Assembly (NCBI RefSeq): GCF_000192745.1
Contig: NC_015259.1
Coordinates: forward strand, 2,061,001-2,125,000
Source: Polymorphum gilvum SL003B-26A1
GTDB taxonomy: Bacteria; Pseudomonadota; Alphaproteobacteria; Rhizobiales; Stappiaceae
Length of the DNA stretch: 64,000 bases
Direction of reading: 5' to 3'
Shown: piece after piece, positions 52,010-59,894 of the stretch
How positions within the stretch are numbered: position 1 is the first letter of the stretch
Layout of the letters: every line of letters begins with the position of its first letter
Position numbers and translations under genes: made by a program
Notes under the pieces: generated by a model
What the model was told of the DNA's origin: nothing
Seen by the model: the letters and a program-made list of their open reading frames with translations, nothing else
Database searches by the model: none

Positions 52010-53044
52010 TTATACGAAGGGCGCCTCGATCCGCGTGCCGCGCTCCAGCCAGGCAGGCACGGGCAAGGCTTTGGAGCGCAGGAAGTCGGGGTTGTAGAGC
52101 TTGGACTGGTAGCGCGAGCCGTGGTCGCACAGGATGGTCACGATGGTGTGGCCGCGGCCGAGATCGCGGGCGAGACGCAGCGCGCCGGCGACGTTGATGG
52201 CGCTCGAGCCGCCGAGCAGCAGGCCCTCGTGCTCGGCGAGATCGAACAGCAGGGGCAGAGCCTCCGCGTCGGGGATCATGTAGGGATGCTCTGCCCGCAC
52301 GTCGGCGACGATCGGCGTGACGCGGCCGAGGCCGATGCCCTCGGCGACCGAGCCGCCCTCCGAGGCGACGGCCTCGCCGGTCGAGAACAGGCTGTACATG
52401 GCCGCGCCGAGCGGGTCGGCGCAGCCGATGGCGATGTCCGTCTTCTGCTCGCGCAGGTACCGGGACACGCCGGCCAGCGTGCCGCCGGTGCCGACCGCGC
52501 AGATGAAGGCGTCGACCTTGCCGGCGGTGTCGCGCCAGATCTCGGGTCCGGTCGTCTCGTAGTGCGCCCGCAGGTTGTCGAGGTTGTTCCACTGATCGGC
52601 GAACAGCACGCCGTTCGGTTCGCTCTCGGCCAGTCGCTCGGCGAGACGGCGGGCGACATGCTGGTAGTTGTTGGGGTCGGAATAGGGCCTCACCGGCACC
52701 TCCACCAGCTGCGCGCCGGCGAGGCGCAGCATGTCCTTCTTCTCCTGGCTCTGCGTGTCCGGAATCACGATCACGGTGCGGTAGCCGCGCGCGCTCGCTA
52801 CAAGGGCGAGACCGATGCCGGTATTGCCGGCGGTGCCCTCGACGATCAGGCCGCCGGGCTTCAGGTCGCCGCGCTTCTCTGCCTCCAGGATCATGTGCCG
52901 GCCGGCGCGGTCCTTGACCGATTGGCCCGGGTTCATGAATTCCGCCTTGCCGTAGATGTCGCAGCCCGTCTCGTCGGAAATCCGGTTCAGGCGGATCAGG
53001 GGCGTGTTGCCGATGGCATCGACGACGGACGTGTACAGGCTCAT
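52010..53044 (-). CDS. cysK: cysteine synthase
   Basis: A 344-residue PLP enzyme of the CysK/CBS family: IGNTPLIRLN, the PLP lysine in GQSVKDRAGRHM, VEGTAGNTGIGLALVASARG and the phosphate-binding AVGTGGTLAGVSRYL. The C-terminus CDHGSRYQSKLYNPDFLRSK is typical of a longer cysteine synthase A group found in alphaproteobacteria. It makes cysteine from O-acetylserine and sulfide. The ATG at 53044 begins the only cistron; its promoter must lie in the 283-bp spacer shared with the divergent chrR-like gene. Confidence 0.9.
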   Translation of the reverse strand: MSLYTSVVDAIGNTPLIRLNRISDETGCDIYGKAEFMNPGQSVKDRAGRHMILEAEKRGDLKPGGLIVEGTAGNTGIGLALVASARGYRTVIVIPDTQSQEKKDMLRLAGAQLVEVPVRPYSDPNNYQHVARRLAERLAESEPNGVLFADQWNNLDNLRAHYETTGPEIWRDTAGKVDAFICAVGTGGTLAGVSRYLREQKTDIAIGCADPLGAAMYSLFSTGEAVASEGGSVAEGIGLGRVTPIVADVRAEHPYMIPDAEALPLLFDLAEHEGLLLGGSSAINVAGALRLARDLGRGHTIVTILCDHGSRYQSKLYNPDFLRSKALPVPAWLERGTRIEAPFV

Positions 53045-53237
53045 GTCGGATCCATTCTCTGTGGGTCTCGGTGCAGGACGCGCGCCGCGCGGCCAGAAGG
53101 CTGGACGCTACTGGTCCTCGGCGCCCGGATCAAGACGCCTGCGGCCGCCGATGCCGGCATGCGGGAAAACGCTTTCCTGCCCTTGTGCGGAGATATAGCT
53201 TTCTTTACCCGCATGTCTGCATGTGCGGGAAACGGCG

Positions 53238-53266
53238 TGATCCGATGCGGCGGCGCTTGCGTAGGA
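53238..53266 (+). promoter_or_regulatory. sigma-E (RpoE/ChrR)-type promoter upstream of the chrR-like gene
   Basis: TGATCC (53238-53243), 18 bp, then TAGGA (53262-53266). This matches the consensus known for the Rhodobacter singlet-oxygen sigma factor (TGATCC-N18-TAAGA) with one -10 mismatch. The predicted start would give a leader of about 55 nt before the ATG at 53328. A fully matching copy drives the flavoprotein operon at 58349-58377. Confidence 0.65.
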
Positions 53267-53327
53267 TCACGAAAAGACAGTGTGAGAGCACAATCCGCGA
53301 TCACCTGAATGACTTTTGGGCACCTGA

Positions 53328-53984
53328 ATGGAACACACGACTGGCCTGGATGAGCTGCTGGCCGGGTTCGTTGCCGGAACGCTGGCCGAACCTGCCCGGG
53401 TGCTCGTCGATTCCCATCTCGAACTGTCGTCGCGCAACCGGGACTACGTCCGCTCGCTCGAGGCGCTGGGCGGGATGTCGCTCGAGGACGCGCCGCCGGT
53501 TTCGCTCGAAGACCGCGACGGCCGGCTCGAGGCGATCTTCGCCGCGCCCGAAGCCTCCCCGGCGGCGTCCGAAAGGCCCGTGCGGGAACCCTCCGTCGAC
53601 CCGCGCATTCCAGCCAGCCTGCGCCGGCTGATCGGCGGTCGCAGCCTTGATGCGTTGCCCTGGCGCTCCCGCATGCCGGGCGTCAAGGAGTGCCGGCTTG
53701 GCGAGATCGACGGTTGTTCCGCCTCATTGCTGTGGATCCGCGCCGGGCGCGCCGTGCCCTCGCATACCCATGAGGGCCGCGAATTGACGCTCGTGCTTCA
53801 GGGCGGCTTTTCCGACTGCGACGGCCACTACGAACGCGGCGATATCGCCATCGCCGACGACGACATCGACCACAAGCCGATCGCCGACGAGGGCGAGGAC
53901 TGCATCTGCTTCGCCGTCACCGAGGGCCATCTGCGCCTGACCGGGCCGGTAGGGCGCTTCTTCGCGCCCTTCGTGCGCGGCTGA
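53328..53984 (+). CDS. chrR: ChrR-like cupin protein with degenerate anti-sigma zinc site
   Basis: A 218-residue ChrR-family protein. The N-terminal part follows ChrR (LDELLAGFVAGTLAEPARVL) but the zinc site is mostly lost: where ChrR has HxxxCxxC it reads HLELSSRN (His30, Ser34, Asn37), and the first His is not aligned. The C-terminal cupin keeps all metal ligands: His146, His148 and Glu152 (PSHTHEGRELTLVLQGG), His182 (IDHKP), and the DCICFA cysteines. No rpoE gene is upstream, although the promoter looks RpoE-dependent. It could be a singlet-oxygen sensor that no longer binds zinc in the sigma-binding domain, or a paralogue with a different job. Confidence 0.82.
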   Translation: MEHTTGLDELLAGFVAGTLAEPARVLVDSHLELSSRNRDYVRSLEALGGMSLEDAPPVSLEDRDGRLEAIFAAPEASPAASERPVREPSVDPRIPASLRRLIGGRSLDALPWRSRMPGVKECRLGEIDGCSASLLWIRAGRAVPSHTHEGRELTLVLQGGFSDCDGHYERGDIAIADDDIDHKPIADEGEDCICFAVTEGHLRLTGPVGRFFAPFVRG

Positions 53985-54037
53985 GCGATCCGACGGCAGC
54001 CTGAACGCGTATCGGGAACGCAGTTCAGGAGGACGCC

Positions 54038-54853
54038 TTGACCGATTACGTTGCATCGCCGCGCCACGGCTCGGCCTGGATCACCGGCGCGAGTTCCGGC
54101 ATCGGACGGGCGCTGGCGCTGCGGCTCGCCCGCGCCGGCTGGAGTGTCGCCGTCACCGCCCGCAGCGCCGACGCTCTGCAGGCGCTGGCCGACGAGGCCG
54201 AGAGCTTTTCTGGCATGATCGTGCCGTTTCCCGGCGATGTCACCGACGCGGCGGCGATGGCCGAGACGGCGCGGCGGATCGAGGGCGAGGCCGGCCCGGT
54301 CGCGCTGCTGGTCGCCAATGCCGGCGTCTATCTGCCCCAGGGCGGGCTGGCGCCCGACATAGCGGCCTTCTCGACCAGCATCGACGTCAATCTCAAGGGC
54401 ACTGTCCACGTTCTCGCCCCGGTGATCGAGGCCATGAAGGCGCGCGGCCGCGGCCAGATCGCGGTGGTCGCCTCGGTCGCCGGCTACCGAGGCCTGCCGA
54501 CCTCGGCCGCCTACGGCGCCACCAAGGCCGGCTTGATCAACATGGCCGAGGCGCTGAAGTTCGACCTCGACCGCGCGGGCATCCGCATCCAGGTCGTCTC
54601 GCCCGGCTTCGTCGACACGCCGGCAACCAGGGACAATCCGTTCCCGATGCCCCATCTGATGGATGCTCAGGCGGCGGCGGAGCGCATCGTCGCCGGCCTG
54701 ACCCGCCCGACCGGCTTCGAGATCGCCTTCCCGCGCCGCTTCGCGCTGCAGCTGAAGCTGCTGCGGCTGCTGCCCTACCGCCTCTATTTCCCGCTCGTCG
54801 CCCGCGTCACGGGCTGGACGGGCAAGGGGCCGGCGACCCAGGCCGGCCCGTGA
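54038..54853 (+). CDS. short-chain dehydrogenase/reductase of the ChrR regulon
   Basis: A 271-residue SDR with cofactor loop ITGASSGIGRALALRLARAG, NAGVYLP, catalytic Ser (VASVAGYRG) and Tyr-Lys (SAAYGATKAG). A hydrophobic C-terminal stretch (LLRLLPYRLYFPLVARVTGW) suggests membrane association. SDRs of this type are often found beside chrR, flavoprotein, DUF1365 and cfa genes in singlet-oxygen clusters and are thought to act on modified lipids. It follows the chrR-like gene by 53 bp in the same direction and ends 8 bp from the convergent cfa stop. Confidence 0.85.
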   Translation: MTDYVASPRHGSAWITGASSGIGRALALRLARAGWSVAVTARSADALQALADEAESFSGMIVPFPGDVTDAAAMAETARRIEGEAGPVALLVANAGVYLPQGGLAPDIAAFSTSIDVNLKGTVHVLAPVIEAMKARGRGQIAVVASVAGYRGLPTSAAYGATKAGLINMAEALKFDLDRAGIRIQVVSPGFVDTPATRDNPFPMPHLMDAQAAAERIVAGLTRPTGFEIAFPRRFALQLKLLRLLPYRLYFPLVARVTGWTGKGPATQAGP

Positions 54854-54861
54854 CGCGGGCG

Positions 54862-56091
54862 TCAGCCGGTCTTGACATAGACCATCTGGCGCACGTCGAT
54901 GTTGCCGGTGCGGAAGCCGGCCTCGCAGTAGTGGAAGTAGAACTCCCACAGCCGCTTGAAGCGTTCGTCGAAACCCATCGGCGAGATGCGCGGCCAGGCG
55001 TCGCGAAAGCGCTGGCGCCATTCCGACAGCGTGCGGGCATAGTCCTGGCCGAAGATCTTCTGCGCCTTCAGGTCGAGCCCGAGCCTGCGGCCGATCTCCT
55101 CCAGCTTCCCCGGCGGCGGCAGCATGCCGCCGGGGAAGATGTAGCGCTGGATGAAGTCCGGCCGGCGCGCGTAGTCCTGGAACATGTCGTCCTGGATGGT
55201 GATGATCTGCAGCCCGGCCATGCCGCCCGGCCTCAGGCAGGCCGACAGCGTCTGGAAATAGGTCGGCCAGTAGCGCTGGCCGACCGCCTCGAACATCTCG
55301 ATCGATGCGATGCGGTCGTAGACGCCGCGCTCGTCGCGATAGTCCTGGAACACCACTTTCACCCGGTCGGCGAGGCCGGCCTTGAAGATGCGCTCGCTGG
55401 CGTAGTCGAACTGCTCCTTCGAGATGGTCAGAGCGCGCACGCTGGCGCCGATCTCGCGCGCGGCGAATTCGGCGAAGCCGCCCCAGCCGCATCCGATCTC
55501 CAGCACCTCGTGGCCGGGGCGGATGTCGGCGGCGGTCGCCAGCGAGCGGTACTTGGACGCCTGCGCCTGCTCCAGGCTGTTGGCGTTGCCCTCGAACAGC
55601 GCCGAGGAATAGGTCATCGAGGGGTCGAGCCATTCCCGGTAGAAGGCGTTGCCGAGGTCGTAGTGGGCCGAGATGTTGCGCCGCGAGCCGCGCCGCGTGT
55701 TGCGGTTGAACCAGTGGCGCAGGGTCACTGCGAGGCGGAACAGCGGCCGGCCCTGCAGGTCGGCCATGGTCGCGTCGCGGTTGACGCAGAACAGCTCCAG
55801 GAAGGTGGTCACGTCCGAACTCGACCAGTAGCCGGCCATGAAGGCTTCGCCGACGCCGACGTCGGCGCCCTCGACGGCCAGGCGCACGAAGCGCCAGTCG
55901 TGGACGGTCAGGTCGGCGACCGGGCCGGGCGCCTTGCCGTCGATGCGGAAGCGGCGCCCGTCGGGCAGCGTGACGGTCAGCGAACCGTAGTGCAGGCGCA
56001 GGACGATGCGCATGCCCATGCGCACGAAGCGGGGCAGGCCGGCAAGCACCTGCCGGGCGTTCTCGTGGGTCAGGACGACTGGGTCGGACAT
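54862..56091 (-). CDS. cyclopropane-fatty-acyl-phospholipid synthase family methyltransferase
   Basis: A 409-residue protein with a short N-terminal CFAS domain and a C-terminal SAM-dependent methyltransferase domain: LEIGCGWGGFAEFAAREIGA binds SAM, followed by LTISKEQFDYASERI, IASIEMFEAVGQRYWPTYF and the C-terminal FYFHYCEAGFRTG. In Rhodobacter relatives under sigma-E (UfaM-like) such enzymes methylate unsaturated acyl chains on the way to furan fatty acids that scavenge singlet oxygen. It could also be a plain cyclopropane synthase. It is the last gene of the flavoprotein-DUF1365-cfa operon. Confidence 0.88.
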   Translation of the reverse strand: MSDPVVLTHENARQVLAGLPRFVRMGMRIVLRLHYGSLTVTLPDGRRFRIDGKAPGPVADLTVHDWRFVRLAVEGADVGVGEAFMAGYWSSSDVTTFLELFCVNRDATMADLQGRPLFRLAVTLRHWFNRNTRRGSRRNISAHYDLGNAFYREWLDPSMTYSSALFEGNANSLEQAQASKYRSLATAADIRPGHEVLEIGCGWGGFAEFAAREIGASVRALTISKEQFDYASERIFKAGLADRVKVVFQDYRDERGVYDRIASIEMFEAVGQRYWPTYFQTLSACLRPGGMAGLQIITIQDDMFQDYARRPDFIQRYIFPGGMLPPPGKLEEIGRRLGLDLKAQKIFGQDYARTLSEWRQRFRDAWPRISPMGFDERFKRLWEFYFHYCEAGFRTGNIDVRQMVYVKTG

Positions 56092-56102
56092 TGAAGCCTC
56101 CG

Positions 56103-56978
56103 TCAGACTTTCCCGTGGCCGTAGGACGCGCCGGGCGTGCCGGCAAGGGCGTCGTCGCGGGCCGTCGCGGGAGCGCCCGGCTTTCCTCCTCCGATCGGGC
56201 GCGGATAGAAGCGTACACCTTTCAGCCAGAGTTTAAAGGCCTGCCAGTGGATGCCGGCGATCACCTTGAGCGTCAGCAGCGGCACCCGTGCGCAGGCGGC
56301 GGCGAGCGCCGCGTCGGTCATCGGCCGTGCGGTTCCTTGGAACGTGGCGGCCAGCACGGGGCCGTCGGCATCGCACTCCAGGATGCGGATGCGCAGGCTG
56401 CGCCCAGGCGGCAGCAGGCGGAAGCGGTAGCGCTGGTCCATGTCGAGGAACGGCGAGACGTGAAACGTCTTGTCCTGCTCCTGGCGCAGGCCGGCCGCGC
56501 TCAGCTGGCCGACGCGCACCGGCGCCACATAGGTGTGCAGGTCGCCGAAGGTGTTGCGTACCTCGTAGACGACTGCGGTCAGCGTGCCCGCGTCGTCGTA
56601 GGCGTAGTAGACGCTGAGCGGGTTGAACACGTAGCCGAGGATGCGCGGATAGGCGAGAAGCAGCACGCGCGCCGCCCGGGCGAGACCCGCCTTGCGCAGC
56701 AGGGCGTCGACATGGGCGCGCAGCGGCGTGCCGTCGCGCGGGCCGTGGTCGCGCGGATCGAAGCCTGCGAGGTTGAAGCGTCCGACCGAGAACAGCGCGC
56801 AGCCGGCTTCGGCCTCGTCGAGCCGGTCGAGGTCGAGCAGGAGCGAGAACACCTTGTAGGAGAAGCGGTGCGCCACCGGCTTCATGCGCGCATGCATGAC
56901 CGTTCCGGCATAGAGCGTCGCCGGTTCCTGCGGCGGCGCGCCGTTTTCGGCCATGGCTGTGGTTGCGCGTGTCGTCAT
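56103..56978 (-). CDS. DUF1365 protein
   Basis: A 291-residue DUF1365 protein: TLYAGTVMHARMKPVAHRFS, VLLLAYPRILGYVFNPLSVY, YEVRNTFGDLHTYV and KTFHVSPFLDMDQRYRFRL are the family landmarks. The proteins are always linked to Cfa-like methyltransferases and NAD(P)/FAD-binding proteins and are thought to take part in fatty acid modification under photo-oxidative stress; no reaction is established. Its ATG overlaps the flavoprotein stop (ATGA) and the cfa gene follows by 11 bp. An in-frame ATG eight codons in (56954) is also possible. Confidence 0.88.
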   Translation of the reverse strand: MTTRATTAMAENGAPPQEPATLYAGTVMHARMKPVAHRFSYKVFSLLLDLDRLDEAEAGCALFSVGRFNLAGFDPRDHGPRDGTPLRAHVDALLRKAGLARAARVLLLAYPRILGYVFNPLSVYYAYDDAGTLTAVVYEVRNTFGDLHTYVAPVRVGQLSAAGLRQEQDKTFHVSPFLDMDQRYRFRLLPPGRSLRIRILECDADGPVLAATFQGTARPMTDAALAAACARVPLLTLKVIAGIHWQAFKLWLKGVRFYPRPIGGGKPGAPATARDDALAGTPGASYGHGKV

Positions 56979-58276
56979 TCGGCGGCTTCCGCGACGGGGA
57001 CCGGCCCCTCTGCCCCGATGTCCCAGGGCAACACTGCCCCGAAGGCGCGGGCGACCGCAAGGCCCGAGGCGAGCCCGTCCTCGTGGAAGCCGTGGCCGCA
57101 CCAGGCGCCGCAGTACCAGGTGTTGCGCCGGCCCTGGATCGTGCCGATCTGCCGTTGGGCGGCGAGAGCGGCAGTGTCGAACTGGAGATGGTCGTAGGTG
57201 AAGCGGGCGAAGGTGAGTTCGGGCCTGGGCGGTTCGGCCGGGTTCAGGCTGACGAACAGAGGTCGGGCGGGGTCGATGTTCTGCAGGCGGTTCATCCAGT
57301 AGCTGACGGAGACGTCGGTTCCGGCGGCGGCGTCCGAGCGCGCCATGTAGTTCCAGGACGACCAAACGCGGCGGCGCTTGGGCATCAGCGCCGGGTCGCG
57401 ATGCAGGTAGACCTCGTTCGGCCGATAGCGGATCGCCGACAGCAGCCGAGCCTCGTCCTCGCTCGGGTCGGCGAGCATGGCCAGCGTCTGGTCCGTGTGG
57501 CTGGCCAGGATCGCGTGATCGAACGCGTCCTCGTTGCCGGAGGCGTCACGCACGCGCACCTGGCCGCTCTCGCGGCGGATCGCCGTCACCGGGGTACCGA
57601 GCCGGATCTGGCCCTTCAGCGGATCGAGCAGGCGCTGGACATAGGTGCGGCTGCCGCCGGAGACCGTGCGCCAGACCGGCCGGTCGGCATGCACCAGGCG
57701 GTGGTTCTCGAAGAAGGCGACGAAGGACTCGGCCGGGAAGGCGAACATCTCGGAGGCCGGCGTCGACCAGATTGCCGCGCCCATCGGTACCAGGTAGTCG
57801 TCGACGAAGGCACGCGAGAAGCGGCGCAGTGCCAGGTATTCGCCGAGCGACAGGGGAGCGAGCAGGCCGGCGGCGCGGTCGGCGATGCATTGCCGGTTGA
57901 AGCGCAGGATCTCGCGCAGCATCCACAGGAAGCGCGGCGAGGCGAGGTTGCGGCGTTGGGCGAAGATGGTGTCGAGGCTGGTGCCGGCCCATTCGCGCGC
58001 CCCGCCGTCGACCGACAGGGCGAAGCTCATGTCGCTCGCCTCGGTGCGGACGCCGAGATGGGCGAATAGCGCGGTCAGGTTGGGGTAGTTGAGCTCGTTG
58101 TAGACGATGAAGCCGGTATCGACGGCGATCGGTACGCCGTCGTAGTCGATGTCGACCGTGGCGCTGTGACCGCCGGGGCGCAGCCGTTTTTCGTAGAGCA
58201 CGACCTCGTGCCGGTCGCACAGGGCCCAGGCGGCACTGTTGCCGGCAATGCCGGAGCCGATCACTGCAATCCGCAT
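56975..58276 (-). CDS. FAD-dependent amine oxidase-like protein of the singlet-oxygen regulon
   Basis: A 433-residue flavoprotein. The Rossmann start MRIAVIGSGIAGNSAAWAL and RPGGHSATVDIDYDG bind FAD; IPVDTGFIVYNELNYPNLT-like sequence and the C-terminal WYCGAWCGHGFHEDGLASG are typical of the COG2907 proteins that accompany DUF1365 and cfa. In Rhodobacter a relative (UfaO-like) is implicated in furan fatty acid formation. The ATG follows AAGGAAG, and a perfect TGATCC-N18-TAAGA promoter lies about 73 bp upstream, making this the first gene of a sigma-E operon. Confidence 0.88.
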   Translation of the reverse strand: MRIAVIGSGIAGNSAAWALCDRHEVVLYEKRLRPGGHSATVDIDYDGVPIAVDTGFIVYNELNYPNLTALFAHLGVRTEASDMSFALSVDGGAREWAGTSLDTIFAQRRNLASPRFLWMLREILRFNRQCIADRAAGLLAPLSLGEYLALRRFSRAFVDDYLVPMGAAIWSTPASEMFAFPAESFVAFFENHRLVHADRPVWRTVSGGSRTYVQRLLDPLKGQIRLGTPVTAIRRESGQVRVRDASGNEDAFDHAILASHTDQTLAMLADPSEDEARLLSAIRYRPNEVYLHRDPALMPKRRRVWSSWNYMARSDAAAGTDVSVSYWMNRLQNIDPARPLFVSLNPAEPPRPELTFARFTYDHLQFDTAALAAQRQIGTIQGRRNTWYCGAWCGHGFHEDGLASGLAVARAFGAVLPWDIGAEGPVPVAEAAE

Positions 58277-58348
58277 TCGTCTTCCTTCGGTTCGGCAGGG
58301 GTCCGGGCGAGCGCCGGGACCGGGCGGGATTTTTGTTTTGTTGCCGTG

Positions 58349-58377
58349 TCTTACGAGACCGCGCCTGCCGCGGATCA
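58349..58377 (-). promoter_or_regulatory. perfect sigma-E (RpoE/ChrR)-type promoter of the flavoprotein operon
   Basis: On the minus strand TGATCC (58377-58372) and TAAGA (58353-58349) are separated by exactly 18 bp, identical to the published-style consensus for the singlet-oxygen sigma factor. The start point would leave a leader of about 65 nt before the ATG at 58276. Confidence 0.75.
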
Positions 58378-58487
58378 GTACGCTTGCAGATTTTGCAGCC
58401 GGTGCTCGGCCGAGCGATCGAACGACCCGCCGCCGCCTCGCGCTCCTCAATCGCGGTCGTTCCGCGGCCCTGGGCGAGCGCAAGGCA

Positions 58488-58665
58488 CCGGCCGGGCATA
58501 GGCCCGGCCAAGGAACGCAGGAAAAACCGGCCGGGCATAGGCCCGGCCAAGGAACGCAGGAAAAACCGGCCGGGCATAGGCCCGGCCAAGGAACGCAGGA
58601 AAAACCGGCCGGGCATAGGCCCGGCCAAGGAACGCAGGAAAAACCGGCCGGGCATAGGCCCGGCC
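58488..58665 (-). repeat. five tandem 39-bp hairpin units acting as serial terminators
   Basis: Units begin at 58488, 58527, 58566, 58605 and 58644 and are identical apart from the truncated last one. Each holds the perfect hairpin GGCCGGGC-ATAG-GCCCGGCC. On the minus strand four of the five hairpins are followed directly by five T residues (58522-58526, 58561-58565, 58600-58604, 58639-58643), the form of a rho-independent terminator. They lie downstream of the 58697-59317 gene and shield the sigma-E promoter at 58349-58377 from read-through. The 39-bp period is a whole number of codons, so a repetitive open frame also runs through, but it has no start or context. Confidence 0.85.
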
Positions 58666-58696
58666 GGCCGGTCTTCGCGGGGGGAAAGGGGGGGGA

Positions 58697-59317
58697 TCAG
58701 GCCGGCAGCGTGCCGACCAGCCACGACCAGGCGATGCGGACCTTCTGGGCGGCGCTGGAGAAGAACGCGAGGATCGCGTCCCAGATGCTTTCGCCGGCGC
58801 GGGCCATCTCGATCATCGGCTCGTCGGGCGCCGCGCGGACGTCCTCGATGAACTCGATCGCGGTCCTGTCGTCGCCGGTCTCGACGACGCGGCGGGTGAC
58901 GATCTGGCCGGCGTCGGGAACGATGCGCGACTCGTCGGCCTTGGCGACCGCGGTCTGCGGATCGGCCGAGCGGACCACGATGGCGCGCCCGTCCGGCAGC
59001 AGGTGGGTCTCGTTCGGCGCCACCTCGGAATCGTAGACGACCTCGCCGTGGCCGTCGATCAGTTCGACCCAGATGGCGGAGCGGCCGTCGAGTTCGACGG
59101 CGCCGACCCAGATGGACAGGGCGTCGTCCTCGGTTACTGCTGCCTCGGGACGGGCCAGGGTGACCAGCAGGTTGTCCTCGGGCAGGGCATGGATCTCGCT
59201 CGTCGGCACGGACCGGCCGTGCGGCTCGCCGGCGGCGGCGGCCTGCGCGGCGCTGGGCGCAAGAAGGAATGCGAAAATGGCCGCCGTCGCGGCGGCGGAA
59301 TACAGACGACCAGTCAT
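58697..59317 (-). CDS. secreted protein of unknown function
   Basis: A 206-residue protein with a clear signal peptide (LYSAAATAAIFAFLLAPSAAQA). The mature part is acidic and beta-rich (DALSIWVGAVELDGRSAIWV, VYDSEVAPNETHLLPDGRAI) and ends in an amphipathic helix with WDAILAFFSSAAQKVRIAWS. I recognise no domain. The ATG follows GGGAGG. The unusual feature is downstream: four serial terminators. The promoter must lie in the long spacer shared with hemA. Confidence 0.65.
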   Translation of the reverse strand: MTGRLYSAAATAAIFAFLLAPSAAQAAAAGEPHGRSVPTSEIHALPEDNLLVTLARPEAAVTEDDALSIWVGAVELDGRSAIWVELIDGHGEVVYDSEVAPNETHLLPDGRAIVVRSADPQTAVAKADESRIVPDAGQIVTRRVVETGDDRTAIEFIEDVRAAPDEPMIEMARAGESIWDAILAFFSSAAQKVRIAWSWLVGTLPA

Positions 59318-59894
59318 TGATGCCTCCCACGGCATGACATCTTGTCTGAATGAACGATCGTCGGCCGGCTTTTGTTCCCGTGTCGGGAAAGGTTTTGTTA
59401 ATCGATCCGGTCCGGTGTATCGATCATCATTTGACCATCATTGCACCACAATCGCTAAAAATCCTGTAGCGTAGATCACAAATTCCCGTGTTCTGCGCGA
59501 CGCCTCGTTAATACTTGCGATGCCCGATTTGACTTTTCGCAAGGTAGCAATCTGATTCGTCAGCTAAATCCCTGATCGGACGTCCTCCTCCGGGCGTCGG
59601 CGCGTCCGTTCAAGTTCCCGTGACCGGGGGCAGTTGCGGCCGCGACGGCGACCGAGGCCCGTACCGAGGCCCGTACGGCAAGGGGCTTGCAAAACGTATT
59701 CAAAGAATTGAATATGAAAGATGAGAATTAGAAGAATGACAAGCTGCGGCGTTTTACACTATGGGAAAGACGGGACGAGCCCGCTAAGCAGGGATGCCGG
59801 GACGGTCGGACGCGACCCGGCAGGCCGGAACGGCGAACCGGACATCCGCGGACGGGAACGGCGCGTGCGGAGAGAAGACGAGAGGGAACACGCC
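59318..59894. other. 577-bp divergent spacer upstream of hemA with an Fnr/FixK-like box
   Basis: AT-richer DNA between the secreted-protein gene and hemA. At 59529-59542 TTGAC-TTTT-CGCAA matches the TTG-N8-CAA core of FixK/FnrL boxes, about 350 bp upstream of the hemA start; oxygen-responsive control of hemA by FnrL/FixK is known in other alphaproteobacteria. No coding sequence is supported, although an open frame extends upstream of the chosen hemA start to 59721. Confidence 0.5.

Noticed and set aside
53045-53327. Remnant of an rpoE sigma-factor gene in front of the chrR-like gene
   Set aside because: No frame in this 283-bp spacer shows ECF sigma motifs; only the sigma-E type promoter was found.
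58488-58665. CRISPR-like array
   Set aside because: The repeats are contiguous identical 39-bp units with no variable spacers and no cas genes nearby.
58239-59036. Open frame on the plus strand encoding a 13-residue repeat (about five copies)
   Set aside because: It exists only because the 39-bp terminator unit is a multiple of three; it has no ribosome site, overlaps the antisense of a well-supported secreted-protein gene, and contains hairpins incompatible with ordinary coding.
59721-59894. Upstream extension of hemA by 58 residues
   Set aside because: The extension is arginine-rich, unlike any ALAS N-terminus, and the ATG at 59895 has a proper ribosome site and gives the family-standard start.
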